Source of the DNA: Platerodrilus igneus
Lineage: Eukaryota > Arthropoda > Insecta > Coleoptera > Lycidae
Direction of reading: 5' to 3'
NCBI GenBank assembly: GCA_036346225.1
Contig: JARFIW010000835.1
Span: 1,721,829 to 1,785,828, forward strand
DNA length: 64,000 nucleotides
Below the pieces are notes generated by a model. It saw only the letters and a program-made list of their open reading frames with translations, was not told the DNA's origin and did no database searches. Positions 1 through 11,001 of this stretch are shown here, one piece after another (position 1 is the stretch's first letter; each line of letters opens with the position of its first letter). Position numbers and translations under genes: made by a program.

Positions 1-1088
1 TTTAAAAGTTGCTTCAAATATTTCCACATCATATTTGAATTACAATGATTATCATCAATTTTCTTTTCATAATATATTCTTTTCTTTGCTTTTAACATAT
101 TAACATATTTATTTCGTGCTATTTTATACAGATTCCATTTTTGCTCTCGTGTATAAGTAACACTGTTTTTAAAATTTTTATATGCTAGGTCTTTTTCTTT
201 AGATAGGTTCTTTAATTGATCATCATAATATGGAACTTGGTTTGATTTAATGGTTATAGTTTTAAATGGAACAATATTATTTACCACTGAAGTACAATTA
301 TTAACGATTTCTTGCAATATTATATTTACATTATCTGTATTTACGTGTTTTAAGTTCTCCATTGCTATTAAAAGTTGCTCATTTATCTTTTCGTATATAT
401 CATCATTAAAATTTGAGTTTTATACATTTTGCAGTAGGTTGCTTATTATTACATTTGAAAATGTTTATTGATATTATAGAATGGTCAGTAATTTTGGTGT
501 ATCATTCACACTAACACTAACACCTTCATAACTAGTAATAACGTAATCAATTATTGTTTTGCTACTATTAGTGATTCTAGTAAAATCATTTACAAGTTGA
601 TCTACTCCAAAAATATTAAACAAATTTTTTATCTTCTTTGTATAGTAGTAATTTAAGTTTGTGTAATCAATATTAAAATCTCCTATTATAATACACTTTC
701 TTTTAGAAAAATATTTTTCAACAACATCTTCCAGAAAATCTAAAAATACTGAATGATTTGTATTTGGTGAATGATATAGACCACCTATTAGCCACTTACT
801 GCTACCAATCTTTACTTCAACAAATTGAAACCAATAATTCAACTCTAAAACAAAAGAATTCTTGATTTTGTAATCAGTATTGTTTTTGATATAAATTAAG
901 ACACCACCAGTATGCCGGCTACTGCTATCACAACGAATTACATTATAATTGTCTATTATTATTTCACTATCTTCGACATCTTTGGTTACCCTAGCTTCAC
1001 TAAAAATGATTACAACAGGATTGTAACTCACTATATTCATAAAAACATCGTCCTTGTGAGCTAGATAACTTGTAATGTTTACATACAT
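1..1088 (-). pseudogene. Jockey-type non-LTR retrotransposon ORF2: endonuclease region, runs off the window edge
   Basis: Positions 1088 down to 474 encode about 200 residues of an APE-type endonuclease, the enzyme that nicks target DNA for target-primed reverse transcription. Visible catalytic-type motifs are a glutamate in IIFSEARVT and the aspartate in IIGDFNID. The D-H pair (TDHSII) lies just past the stop, readable after one frame change near 490, so the gene is broken there. From about 200 to 1 the minus strand keeps the typical endonuclease-RT linker ending in MWKYLKQLLK. The RT itself would lie outside the window. It follows ORF1 at 1160-1900 on the same strand and is part of the same element. 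Family identity (Jockey/CR1-like) is inferred from motif order. Confidence 0.82.
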
Positions 1089-1159
1089 AATGTCTTGATT
1101 AAATGCAGGCCTAGAAATTGAAGGAATTGATGCACTTACCGTAGTTGATTCTTGCCATG

Positions 1160-1900
1160 TTAGTTTTTTAAATGTTGAAATTTCATTTTATCGACAATGG
1201 TAGGTTTGTTGTTGATATATTTAATTGTTTTTGTCTGAATGCCTTGATCTTGTAATTCCTGTAGTTTCTTTTTTATATTTACATAGTATTCGTATTGTTT
1301 CTTTGTTTGGTCACCAAATACATGGATATTATGGGCTGATAAATTTCTTTTATTTTTAAGTACAGTTACAGCATCTTCCTTCGAGTTCAAAATAACTTTT
1401 AATGGCCTTTTTCTTTCTTCAGAAAACTTTCCCAACCTAGAGGTTTTAATGTTGTTCAAATCCAAGTTAAGGTTCTTCAAAAGTTGCTTAACTGCATCCT
1501 TATCGTGTTCATTTCTCTCAACAAACATTTTAGATTGAGATTCTTTATTATCTAATATAATAATGTTAGATGCACGAGCTTGTCTATCCATTATTTCGGC
1601 TATAATATCTTCAGCATTTTCTGGTAGTTTCTCGGAACATATAGCTTGAATGGTCTCATCTTTATTACCACCACTGAGTTTACTAACTTTTTCTTCCAAT
1701 ATCATAATCTTATTTATTAACTCTGGTACACGAAACATACCATTTTCACAACCTTCACACAGGAAAAACAGTTTTCTTTTACTTAATTTTAAGCATCTTA
1801 CTTCAGTTTCTGAAATATCACCACATTTTTTACACAACTCCTTTTTACAGCTGTCACAACTGAAAAGTTGATCTTCCTTTTTGCACTTATAACAAAACAT
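1160..1900 (-). CDS. Jockey-type retrotransposon ORF1 protein with PHD-like zinc finger
   Basis: An open frame of 246 residues. The N-terminus is a cysteine-rich zinc-binding module (CYKC, CDSC, CKKC, CEGC within the first ~52 residues) of the PHD-like kind seen in ORF1 of many insect non-LTR elements. A coiled-coil-like stretch follows (about residues 55-75), and then a basic RNA-binding-type C-terminal half ending with TIKYINNKPTIV. A close relative of this C-terminal tail occurs at 47.8-47.98 kb in another element. The stop lies about 70 bases before the endonuclease ORF, the usual ORF1-ORF2 layout. The protein presumably binds the element RNA. It is the least damaged ORF of this copy, and I see no host function. 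Confidence 0.75.
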   Translation of the reverse strand: MFCYKCKKEDQLFSCDSCKKELCKKCGDISETEVRCLKLSKRKLFFLCEGCENGMFRVPELINKIMILEEKVSKLSGGNKDETIQAICSEKLPENAEDIIAEIMDRQARASNIIILDNKESQSKMFVERNEHDKDAVKQLLKNLNLDLNNIKTSRLGKFSEERKRPLKVILNSKEDAVTVLKNKRNLSAHNIHVFGDQTKKQYEYYVNIKKKLQELQDQGIQTKTIKYINNKPTIVDKMKFQHLKN

Positions 1901-2255
1901 TCTATTTTTGTATAGTAATTCAAATTTTCCTTAATTTATCCTTTATGAATGTTTGTTTATATTATTATTAGAAATATAAGTAATTATCACTTCTGCCACA
2001 TAAGGTACTGATAAAAATGTAGTTTTAAAAACAATGTTATCTACTTGAAATTATTTAACATATTATTGCAATTTATAAATGCTTTTTAATTGGTAATTTA
2101 TTACTTATTCACCTAAGCAGTAGCACTATTATTTAGATCATCTTTAGCTCTTCAAAATGATATCAAGCACCTTATTTATTTCACAATAATTACACTAATA
2201 AATTTTAATATTAAACAGAGCACATGTAACAGCATGCATATGACATATGACCAAT
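1901..2255. other. No gene: probable element 5' UTR and AT-rich spacer
   Basis: AT-rich sequence without an open frame of note. The first few tens of bases upstream of ORF1 may be the 5' end of the retrotransposon. I see no target-site duplication or promoter motif that I can support. Confidence 0.5.
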
Positions 2256-2259
2256 TCAA

Positions 2260-2930
2260 TTGTGCATAGAAGAAGCAATGAATACTGTCAAATACAGGAA
2301 GACATTTGGAATTAATATGCAGGGACAAAAGATTGATATGTCTAGATTTGCAGATGATATAGCGGTATTAACATCTAGCAAAGAAGAGTTAGAAGTTGCT
2401 CTTAATGAAATGGAAACAGTTCTAACGGAGAGATATGATATGAAAATTAACAAAAATAAAACTAAAGTTCTAGTATGCAAAAGAGGGGAAAATAAATCAA
2501 AAACAAGAATACAAATATGTATCACAAACTTACAAAAGGTTAAGGACTTCTACTACCTAGGAAGCCAAATAACGCAAGATGGGAAAAGCACAAAAGATAT
2601 AAAACAAAAATTAGTACAAGGTCGTGCTACATTTAACAAGAAAAAGCGACTACTGGGTTCAAAGACCACAAACATAGAAACAAGGAATAGATTGCTTAAA
2701 ACATATGTGTGGAGCACAGCACCGTATGGCTGTGAAGCGTGGACAGTAGGAGAAGCAGACAAGAAAAAGGTGGAAGCCTTTGAAATGTGGTACTACAGAT
2801 GTATGATGAAGAAAGAAGTACTAGAAATGGTAGGGAAAGAAAGAAGTATGTGGAAAACAGGAGAGATAGGATGATAGGCCACATACTAAGACATGAGGGA
2901 ATACTGTTGTCGTAACAAAAACAACTGTAT
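2260..2930 (+). pseudogene. RTE-type non-LTR retrotransposon, C-terminal part of reverse transcriptase
   Basis: The frame 2260-2874 starts at the RT palm, with the catalytic box FADDIAVL near residue 30. It continues through the thumb-like segment typical of RTE elements: KDFYYLGSQITQDGKS, then KRRLL-type and YGCEAWTVGEADKKK motifs. After the stop at 2874 the next frame gives RMIGHILRHEG, the usual RTE continuation, so there is a frameshift at about 2870. Similarity stops at about 2925. The finger and endonuclease regions are missing, so this is a fragment. Related RTE pieces occur at 8.9, 10.3, 21.2 and 63.2 kb. Confidence 0.82.
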
Positions 2931-3224
2931 CTGCAAAAAGTTGATTTTAAGAAAAAGGCGCCAACGTTTTGTTCTAGTTTTTGTTTAATTATGCCTCTAT
3001 ACTTTTTTGCAGTTTGATTCTGACAGATTTTAACGCCAGAAACTCAATGAAAATATTTATTTATTGATAATTAACGGGATACACCCATGTTTTACATAAT
3101 TATTATACATATGCTGCAACTAAACACAAGCTTTTTTACTATTAGTTATAGAAAAAAAAATATGTAAAGTAATAATAATAATATAATACACACCTTACCT
3201 AATTACTAATTGTACATCAATTTA
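2931..3224. other. Spacer plus 3' end of the following minus-strand retrotransposon
   Basis: No ORF. A run of A (about 3150-3160) and a TAA/TTA-type microsatellite (about 3165-3185) lie just beyond the stop codon of the minus-strand RT at 3225. They probably represent that element's 3' UTR and tail. Confidence 0.4.
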
Positions 3225-5495
3225 TTAATTACATACTATGAATAACTGATTCCGTGAGTATTTAAATGATTCGTATGATTGACAAAACATATCTACAGAT
3301 TTACAATGAATATTAAATCCACGACTTATCCTTGTAATAGCACTGAAATAACTAAAATTCTGCCTGTGGAAAGAAACATGTAAAAAATTTGCAGAACGTA
3401 ATGACCTTAATGGAATATTCAAACTAAAAAACCACAATAGTTCAGAACAATCTATAAAAGAATTAAACAACTTAAACACTAAACACACATCAGTAATTAT
3501 GCGCCTATTTTGTAATGACACCATATTTAGAGTTCGTAAAGTACTATTGTAATTAAAACAGTGCACTGCAATACCTAACTTATATGCTGCAAAACGTAAA
3601 AATTTATGCTGAATTGATTCAATTTTCTTTATGTATAACATATAACTAGGTGACCAAATACAGGAACAATATTCCAAGTGTGACCTAACCAATGAGCAAT
3701 ATAAAATTTTAAATATAATAACATTTCTAAATTCACCTGAAAATCTCATGATAAGGCCTAACATTCTTCTAGATTTAGAAACAATCTCATCAATGTGTTG
3801 CCTAAATGTAAGTTGCACATCGAAATGAACTCCAAGATCACGGATATCAGTAACAACTCTCAAGGATACACCATTTAACATATATGATGTTTGAATTTGA
3901 GATTTACCACGATAAAATTGCATGCAATAACACTTTTGTAAATTCAGCTGCAAGTCATTTACAGCACACCACTCTTGAAATCTATTTAGGTTGTTTTGCA
4001 AGTCAATACTATCTGACAGTGAAGCAATAGTAGTAAAAATTTTGATGTCATCTGCAAAGAGTAAAAACTTACATCCCTCTAATACCGATTTAATGTCGTT
4101 AATAAAAATGGAAAAAAGAATCGACCCTAGATGTGACCCCTGCGGTACACCTGACGTAACCCAAATTGTTTCAGAAATATAATTTTTAATTTTCACGAAT
4201 TGAACCCTCTCACACAGATAACTTCTAAACCAGTCAAGCAAAGTGCCATCAACTCCCGACGCACACAATTTCTCTAACAAAAGTATATGGTTAACATGGC
4301 CGAAGGCTTTAGCAAAATCACCATAAATAGCATCTACCTGTAGACCAGCTTCAAAGGCCATAGAGATATAATTGGTATAGACCAGAAGATTCGAGGCAGT
4401 GGATCTTCCTGCACAAAACCCATGCTACTCCCCAATAATAACATTCTTAAATAGTAAAGTTAATTTATCACACACCACACTTTCCAGTATCTTTGGAAAA
4501 CAACTACAAATAGAAATTGGTATAACGTAACTCAACTTCCAAAGCTCTGGAAAAACACCACTACTTAAAGACTTATTGAACAGAATATATAAGCATCGTG
4601 TAAATATGAATATACAATTTTTAACTAAAATAGGTGGAATACCATCTGGTCCTGGTCCCTTATTAATTTTAAGTTTCTCAATTTTGCTATAGATTTCTGT
4701 TAATGAAACATTTAAGCTGCTAATGTTAACTAGTTGTTTATACTCAACTTTTGGCAGAGCAACATTGTTGCTTGAATACACCGATGAAAAATATTCGGCA
4801 AATACATTAGAAACATTCAGACCAATGGCTGTGTCATCATCTAAACTCATAGCATTTGGAATATTGGTTTCCCTACTTAACGAATTCACATAGTGCCAAA
4901 AGCAACCTGCATTATTGAATATCATATTTTCGGTCTTACAGACAAATCTTGTAAAATCTCGCTCGTTTAACACTATACAGTCGCTTCTTAACCGTGAGAA
5001 GACTAAAAAGTCTTCCAATGATGAAGATTCTTTAAACCTTTTATGAGTAAGCTCGTTTTGCAAAACCAACCTTTTTAATTCGTGTGAAAACCATTTTGGA
5101 AAATTAGACGTTTTTGATCTTCTTACAGGTATATGTAGTTCCATGGCTTCATATAATATATTGTAAAAAACATGTATAGAATGATCTATTGACTCACTGT
5201 TTAAAATGGTTTCCCAATCATAGCTAGCAAAGTAATTGGAAACATTTCAATAATTAGCATGCTTAAAATCATAATAAAATTCATCATGCATTAAGGATGA
5301 AACATTGTCTTTAAGATTCAATGTTGCTGTTATAGCAGGATGGAAATTATCACACTTATGAAGAGGATCCAATGTAACTTCAACCTTTGTTCCCAGTATG
5401 TTTGTAAACAACAAATCCAATATAGAATCAAACACATTAACAACAGTATTCAGTTGAACCAAATAGTTAAAAAAAATTAACAAATATTTATACAA
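3225..5495 (-). pseudogene. Jockey-type non-LTR retrotransposon ORF2 (endonuclease C-terminus plus reverse transcriptase), 5'-truncated
   Basis: Three consecutive minus-strand frames form one ORF2. 5495-5247 is the end of the endonuclease. 5144-4425 is the linker (SNFPKWFSHELK, FWHYVNSL) and RT start (INKGPGPDGIPP). 4361-3225 is the RT core, with SGVPQGSHLGSILFSIF, the catalytic FADDIKIF and the C-terminal domain ending at 3225. Stops and frame changes near 5245-5145 and 4425-4361 inactivate it. The endonuclease active-site half and ORF1 are absent, consistent with ordinary 5' truncation. It lies back to back with a decayed DDE-type transposase relic on its 5' side. Confidence 0.88.
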
Positions 5496-5879
5496 ACAGC
5501 ACTTACGGTCTTTTAGTATACAACGAAGTAATGTATAGAAGCACTAAAAGCAAGTAAAAAGATCGTAACTACCAAGAATTGCACTTGGGTTATTTTAAGT
5601 AACAAAATGAGAATAGAAGCATATACAACACGCAACCAAAAATTGTCATTTTGTAGATAACCCTGAATATCAAGTTGCTAGTATAAACATTTTTTTATTG
5701 ATACAGTTTTAGTGCCATCTATGTAGAATGAAGATAGAGTTCAAAACTATAACACAATCTATGAAGTAGACAAAATAGTGGATACATTTTATTTAATCAA
5801 ACTAAAACTAATAATACGCTAATGTATATTAATTTACAACTGTTCGTTCATTTTATATTATTCAAAATCTAGAACTAAA
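5496..5879. other. No gene
   Basis: AT-rich junction between the truncated retrotransposon and the decayed 3' end of the DDE-like pseudogene. A short imperfect inverted pair (CTTTTAGT near 5513, ACTAAAAG near 5540) is visible but too short to call a terminus. Confidence 0.4.
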
Positions 5880-8188
5880 TCTTTGGACTCGCTAGAAACA
5901 GGAATAATTTCCCAAAATATGAGTATATCTTTAGGCATGATCAAAGATATGTTTCTTAAAAGATTGTCACGTTTTCAAATAGGAGTTCATCTGCTTTCGG
6001 AATACGTTTTAGGTTGTGTCATTCGATAATTTCTTTTAGTAAAACAACCGTTTAAAAAATTCAGTTGCTTAAAAACATTGTCCGAAAAAATTGTTTTTAT
6101 ACCCCAAGCAAAAATAACCTCGTTTTGCTACAACTTGCACAGGATCTGCCAAGTAAACTTTGGGCTTCAACTTTTTTAAATGAATGATCTTTCCAAAGAT
6201 AAAAATCAGACAATGCCATAGATTTTAATACCACCTTCCCCGAGTTAGCATTCAAAATAGTGTTTTCAAAATCACGAAAATCGTAAATTTTCTTCTGCTT
6301 TTTTTAAGGAAGTTTACACCTGGTGTTAGAAACTGTCCGCAGCCATAAAGATGTGTCCCGGTTCAAAATATTTTAAGGTAATCGACTTTGTGCTAACATC
6401 TGAGTTAATTAAGTACACAATGATCGAAAATAGTGCCCAATTTTATTTTGGGCTGTACAATTATCCAGTCATAAAACAATGTGTTATTTATCACGGTGGT
6501 AAATAAAAAACTGAAAAAAAACACTAATTAGCTCCTCCTTCTTGCGTCCTGCTATGGCTTCATGGCATACCACAGCAAAAGGTTTTTGTGTAGAATGTTT
6601 CCCTAAAGGTACAAACGTTTCGTTAAAAGCAATAATGCGTTGTGTAAAAACGACACTTTTGAACATATCAAGTCGAGGAAACATTATTACTTTTTGTAGG
6701 TCTTCAGAAAAATAAAGTACTTGGTGATTGATTTTTTTGGACATCTCTATACATTTGACGAGCAATCTGTGCATGTTTGATAGGAGTATCCCATTTTTAC
6801 AAATATCGCATTCTGGATGGAAACTGTGTATCGTATGTGACGAATTGTGCAACTTCTTACTTTCACAAATTCCACATTCCTCGTGCTCGAGGTGAGCAAA
6901 TGATATATTTGTTTCTTTCACTACTACATTTCTATATAGTTCATACGAACAGTTGGGATTACTCTTAACAAAGTCAGAATACATCATTTTAATTGATACA
7001 TCAGAAAGGAGATACAATTTGTTTGGGGCGTGTTCGCTCCAGTAATGAGATACGCAAGGATAGTATTTTTGTATGTGATTATGCAGGACTTGTTGATCTA
7101 TTTTCTTGTTTTGGATACTGTCCTCTTTTGTCTTTTCAATCGTTATAGCAGATGCATTACAAACTAACTTAATAGTTGTATCATTATTGATTTTATAGCC
7201 TAATGTTGACAAATAAAAGGTTTTGCAAACTTGGAATGATTCAGCCTTTCCATTTTTCAAATAAAAGTTTATGGTATTGTTGCATCTCGAGTCGCCAGAT
7301 GGTAAATTTTTTGGTTGCCGTTTAACATCCAATTTTTTTGTAGTATGGAGGACAAAAAGTCTTTTTACAGTCCAATCTTGAGTCCAAAATTCCCGATTAA
7401 CTGTTTCACGTTTGGTTAAAATAATTTTTTTGGTGCATAATTTTTTACAGTTCTCTTTGCAAAGAGGTTTGAGCTTGAACTTTTCTTGGGTTTTTTCAAG
7501 CTTTTGCTTTTGCATTTCAATTTTTAAATCTCTAGTTTTCTTAACCTTTTGCTTTCATGGATTACCCTTTTTTGTTAACGGAATACCATCAGTTGCCATG
7601 CCATTTTCAGTTTCTATAGGTTTATTTAATTGAAATGTATCTTCACAAACACTTTGTTCTTCTGGTGAGTGAACAGTTTCTTGATTGTCATCATAGCCGT
7701 TTTCTATTGATGACAAATTAATTTCATTTGAAGGATGTTCAACATTGGAATATGGTAGCAAGTTTATGGATTTTAGAAACATAAGCGTATGTTTGACTGC
7801 AGTGGTTATCGCTTTCGCACACAGTTTCAATTGGTATAGAATCATTGTTTTGCGGAGTTGAATTTTTGATAGGCGGGCAGTCATCATCCATATTTACAAT
7901 TTGAGAATTATTCAATTCCGTATAATTTATATTATTTATAAATGTTCCGGAACTTAAATGCGCCGTATACAAACTTGTCTGAATTGAGAATGTGCCTGGA
8001 ATTTCATTAGCAACTAAAAAGTTTTCAATTGAAAATAATGTTGCACGGTTGTGTACCAGATTGTGTGGTGTCGTCAATGTATAAAACGTCCTTGATTCAG
8101 GACGATTGCTTTTCAGTTTCAAAGCAGAACTAACAGTTTTCGTTTTATTTGCATTTGCCAGGTGTACTATCCTGTCAACCCTCTGCAT
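5880..8188 (-). pseudogene. DDE-type transposase-like gene of an unassigned family, multiply broken
   Basis: The minus strand reads through 8188-7739, 7887-7555, 7515-6484 and, with several stops, down to about 5900. Landmarks in order are: a basic segment with CKENCKKLC (near 7440); the SFQVCKTFYLSTLGY motif; CVSHYWSEHAPNKLYL and IKMMYSDFV; a CxxC/CxxC zinc module (CGIC, CDIC near 6870 and 6790); YFSEDLQKVIMFPRL, where the Asp is a likely first catalytic residue; and WLDNCTAQNK with a stop inserted (about 6430), the likely second Asp. I recall this architecture from unannotated multi-copy proteins in insect genomes, so I call it transposase-like. The superfamily is not assigned, and no terminal repeats were recognised. 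Confidence 0.6.
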
Positions 8189-8930
8189 TGTTACATATAT
8201 TCTTGAACAACTGAAAATAACCTAGTTGTATGCACTGTTTATTACAATGTTTTTAGAATGACTACCACAAAAACACACGAACAGCTGCAGCAGATCACAT
8301 ACAAAAATATAGAATTTTGTAAGCTTACTTTATGTTTTCAGAGTATTTATAATTATATACCAGCATTGTTATTTAAAACTTACCAGTTTAGAATGTATGT
8401 AAGGTAGAGCAATATATTCTAATAATAATCAATTCACATAAAAATAATATAATACAGAATACAGTTAAGTAATGCCTGTGCATTTACTAAAAATCGTTAG
8501 ATTATCTTTGAGCTAAATAAGAGACTGAATGACAGAACGGAGTGACTACAGAAACCATCAATGCACACATTAGCTTCTTGATAAGAATTGTATTCTAAAC
8601 AACCGTAACTAACATTGTATCCGTGCTTTACGGCATTTTAAACTTGTAGTTGCACATACGTATTTTTAAGCTAGACTTTGTAGACATATTTCTCACCTAA
8701 CTTTACTTGATAGTTATGGCAAACACCAGATACGAAAGCATAAGCTACAAATGTTGGATAAGACTTTCTAGCTTGGAAAGTTAAAATATTACGTCATATT
8801 TTGAAAAACGTATGTACATTTTAACATATTTACAAAGCAGATACGACTTTTTAAGATAATTGCAGTAGCTCAATGCACTCCAAATAACAAGAAACTGTGC
8901 AAAGCTGAAAATGGAAAAAATATAGATATT
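8189..8930. other. No gene
   Basis: AT-rich sequence upstream of the transposase-like pseudogene, probably containing that element's 5' region. I see no coding similarity on either strand and no clear repeat boundary. Confidence 0.45.
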
Positions 8931-9330
8931 GTTCTCTTTGTTACAACCGCAGAATAGTGCGGAATATATTAGAAGCAGAGATAGGAAAAAGGAGAAGTAG
9001 AGGTAGACCTAGGTTAGACTATTGCACACAGATAGTGATGTAGGCTGTAGGAATTTCAGATAAATGTGTAGGCTAGCTCAGAATAGAAATCAATGGAGGT
9101 ACGCATCCAACCAATCGCAAGATGTAAAAACTAATGAGAAAAATAATAACTGTACTTAAACATGGTGATTATTATTAACAACTACAGATATTGGTTTAGC
9201 AGTACTCTCAACTAATGGAACTGGAAAACATTAATACGGCAAATGTCTAAGTGTTGGGGAATCCTTGACAGCCACAGGCTGCTTAACCCCCTCACATACC
9301 ACTGAATTTCGGTGAAATAGAGCATGTTTA
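8931..9330 (+). repeat. RTE retrotransposon 3' terminus, relic copy 1
   Basis: The plus strand keeps the end of an RTE ORF2: RGRPR at about 9000, then CRLAQNRNQW-like residues with frameshifts and an SNQSQD-type ending near 9120. About 200 bases of 3' flank follow, with a CCACAGGCTGCTTAACCC block and CACATACCACTGAAT. The same order recurs at 9691-10320, so the two are duplicate copies or a local duplication. No GAT-repeat tail is preserved here. Confidence 0.6.
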
Positions 9331-9690
9331 GAATTAATATGGTTATATTGTAAATTTGTGGGTGTAAACTTTGTTTGCAGATATACTAGTATTTTAATTT
9401 AGTGAAACCACCACTCTCGACTACCCGCTGTGGTTTGTTACCTGGTGCATGGAAAACGGACATTCCGGGCTGTTTGCCGTCATCCTTAGAGACGAAAGGA
9501 CATGATGTGTTGTGTCGAGAGTACAGTTGGAACGTTATGTGTTTTGTTCAGGTGAGTGTGTTGAATTTACATATAAATTGAAATACTTGGTCACGTGTGT
9601 GTACATATGTATTTATGTACTGGCTTGATTAATTTAATCAAAGTACAGGGCATATAATTACAAAACAATAGAAGGGAATCAAGCTGTATA
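9331..9690. other. Unassigned spacer between two RTE relics; contains a good splice-donor-like site
   Basis: No ORF of note. Positions about 9410-9545 are more GC-rich than the surroundings and end in TTGTTCAG followed by GTGAGTGTG, a near-perfect 5' splice site on the + strand. There is no matching coding exon, so a host 5' UTR exon is possible but unsupported. Confidence 0.3.
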
Positions 9691-10320
9691 TATGCTGTTG
9701 TGAAAATTGGAGGTAACCGTGTAGGCTAGTTCAAAACATAAATAAGCTGAGGTACAAGTCCAACCAGTTTCAAGACGTAATTCCAATGACGAAAAAATAA
9801 GTGCTCTTAAATCTGATGATTATTATAAACAAGTACAGGTGTTGGTTGTGAAATATTTTCAACTAATGTTGATTGTGCGAAAGGATAAATTGGAAAAACT
9901 ATTAATTTGACAAAGGTTCAAGTGTTGGAACTTGGCAGCCAAAGGCTGCTTCCCCCCCTTCACATACCGTGCATTTATATTTCCAATGCTCCACCAGAAG
10001 GTACTACATTGGCCAGGAGGCGAGTTTTTTGTTGCCTGGAAATTTAGATTTTTGCCGAACCCTTGCCGTTCCAGACAAAGTAGGGATCTTTAACGTGCGT
10101 GACAACACTCACACACGAGACCTCCATTTAACCTCTCATCGGAACGAGGGCGTAATTTTTATGAAAAATGCTCACCTGTCATTTTTCAAGCAGTCGGCCG
10201 TGCCGGGATTTGAACCCAGGACCTTGGGATCCGTAGTCTTACGCTTACTACATTGATCCACGGCGACGCCCCCCTTCACATACCACTGAATATCGGGGAA
10301 ATAGGGTATATAACTGTAAA
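9691..10320 (+). repeat. RTE retrotransposon 3' terminus, relic copy 2, split by a SINE
   Basis: Repeats the order of 8931-9330: a decayed RTE C-terminus (GTAGGCTAGTTCAAAAC), the AGCCAAAGGCTGCTT block, then the C-run and CACATACC. Here a SINE (9969-10268) interrupts it. The sequence CCCCCCTTCACATACC flanks the SINE on both sides (9953-9968 and 10269-10284), after which the repeat resumes with ACTGAATATCGG. Confidence 0.6.
9969..10268 (-). mobile_element. tRNA-derived SINE, copy 1 (full length)
   Basis: About 300 bp flanked by a perfect 16-bp target-site duplication (9953-9968 and 10269-10284). On the minus strand the 5' end is a tRNA-related head. A pol III B box, GGTTCAAATCC, lies at 10216-10206, and an A-box-like TGGATCAATGTAG lies about 35 bases upstream. 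A body follows containing ACGTTAAAGATCCC and GGCAAGGGTTCGGC, and the 3' end is GGAGCATTGGAAATATAAATG. The same body occurs at 34247-34489 and 36197-36482. Apparent long frames across it are translations of the SINE and not genes. Its retrotransposition partner is unknown. Confidence 0.88.
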
Positions 10321-10570
10321 ACAATAGAAGGTGACCGAACCGCATCAAACAAGAAAGAACAGCGGCTATGTTCAAAGACAATGAACATACATACAAGAAG
10401 AAAACTTTTCAACGCATAGTATGGAACACAGCACAGTACGTCTATGAAATAGGGGCAGTAGGAAAAGCAGACAGGAAGAGATAGAAGCCTACTGGAATGT
10501 TGTGCTTCAGATGTATGGGGATGTTAGCATGAACAGACAAAGCTAATAACAAATAAGTTGTAGAAATAGT
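10320..10570 (+). pseudogene. RTE reverse transcriptase C-terminal fragment
   Basis: With several frame changes the + strand reads as the RTE RT region equivalent to 2630-2800: KTMNIHTRRKLF, then VWNTAQYVYE and GKADRK. The piece is only about 250 bp and carries multiple stops. It runs directly into the ORF1 start of the Jockey-type element at 10590. Confidence 0.6.
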
Positions 10571-10836
10571 ACAGAAACAAATTGCCAAGATGGCCGAAGC
10601 TAAAGAGCTTTCTAATGATACCGAGCCTAAAAGTTGTATTTATTGTGATAAAAGTGCTGTGAATAAATATCTACAGTGTAAAATTTGTAAAGATAGAGTT
10701 CATTTATCATGCAGTGGTAGAAAGGGTGTTGTTAGTTACCTATGTGATAAGTGCAATCACAACAATTTCAGCATATGTGCAACTAATCAATCTGCTCGGA
10801 ATATTTTGGAATGTACTAAACATATCCATTGTGATC

Positions 10837-10862
10837 AATCAATCAATCAATCAATCAATCTT
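10837..10862. repeat. (CAAT)n microsatellite, 3' tail of the CR1/L2-like element
   Basis: Six tandem CAAT units mark the 3' end of the minus-strand retrotransposon and its junction with the interrupted ORF1. Confidence 0.85.
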
Positions 10863-10977
10863 TATTTACAAATTTCAGTATAATGTGATATACATAGTTT
10901 CTTTATATTACAAAATGTACTCTAATGCGTATGGAATTTTAATAAAACAAAAATATCTTTCCTTTCTTCATATTAAA

Positions 10978-11001
10978 AATATATATATATATATATATAT
11001 T
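10978..11001. repeat. (AT)n microsatellite
   Basis: About 11 AT units inside the 3' UTR of the CR1/L2-like element. Confidence 0.9.

Noticed and set aside
1650..1871. Plus-strand frames over 1650-1871 and similar shadows over other retrotransposon ORFs
   Set aside because: Exact antisense overlap with supported minus-strand coding sequence and no independent motif.
9969..10256. 95-codon open frame on + (and similar frames at 34235-34495 minus and 36290-36535 plus)
   Set aside because: All three are translations of the same SINE body in different insertions; TSDs show they are SINE copies and not a protein family.
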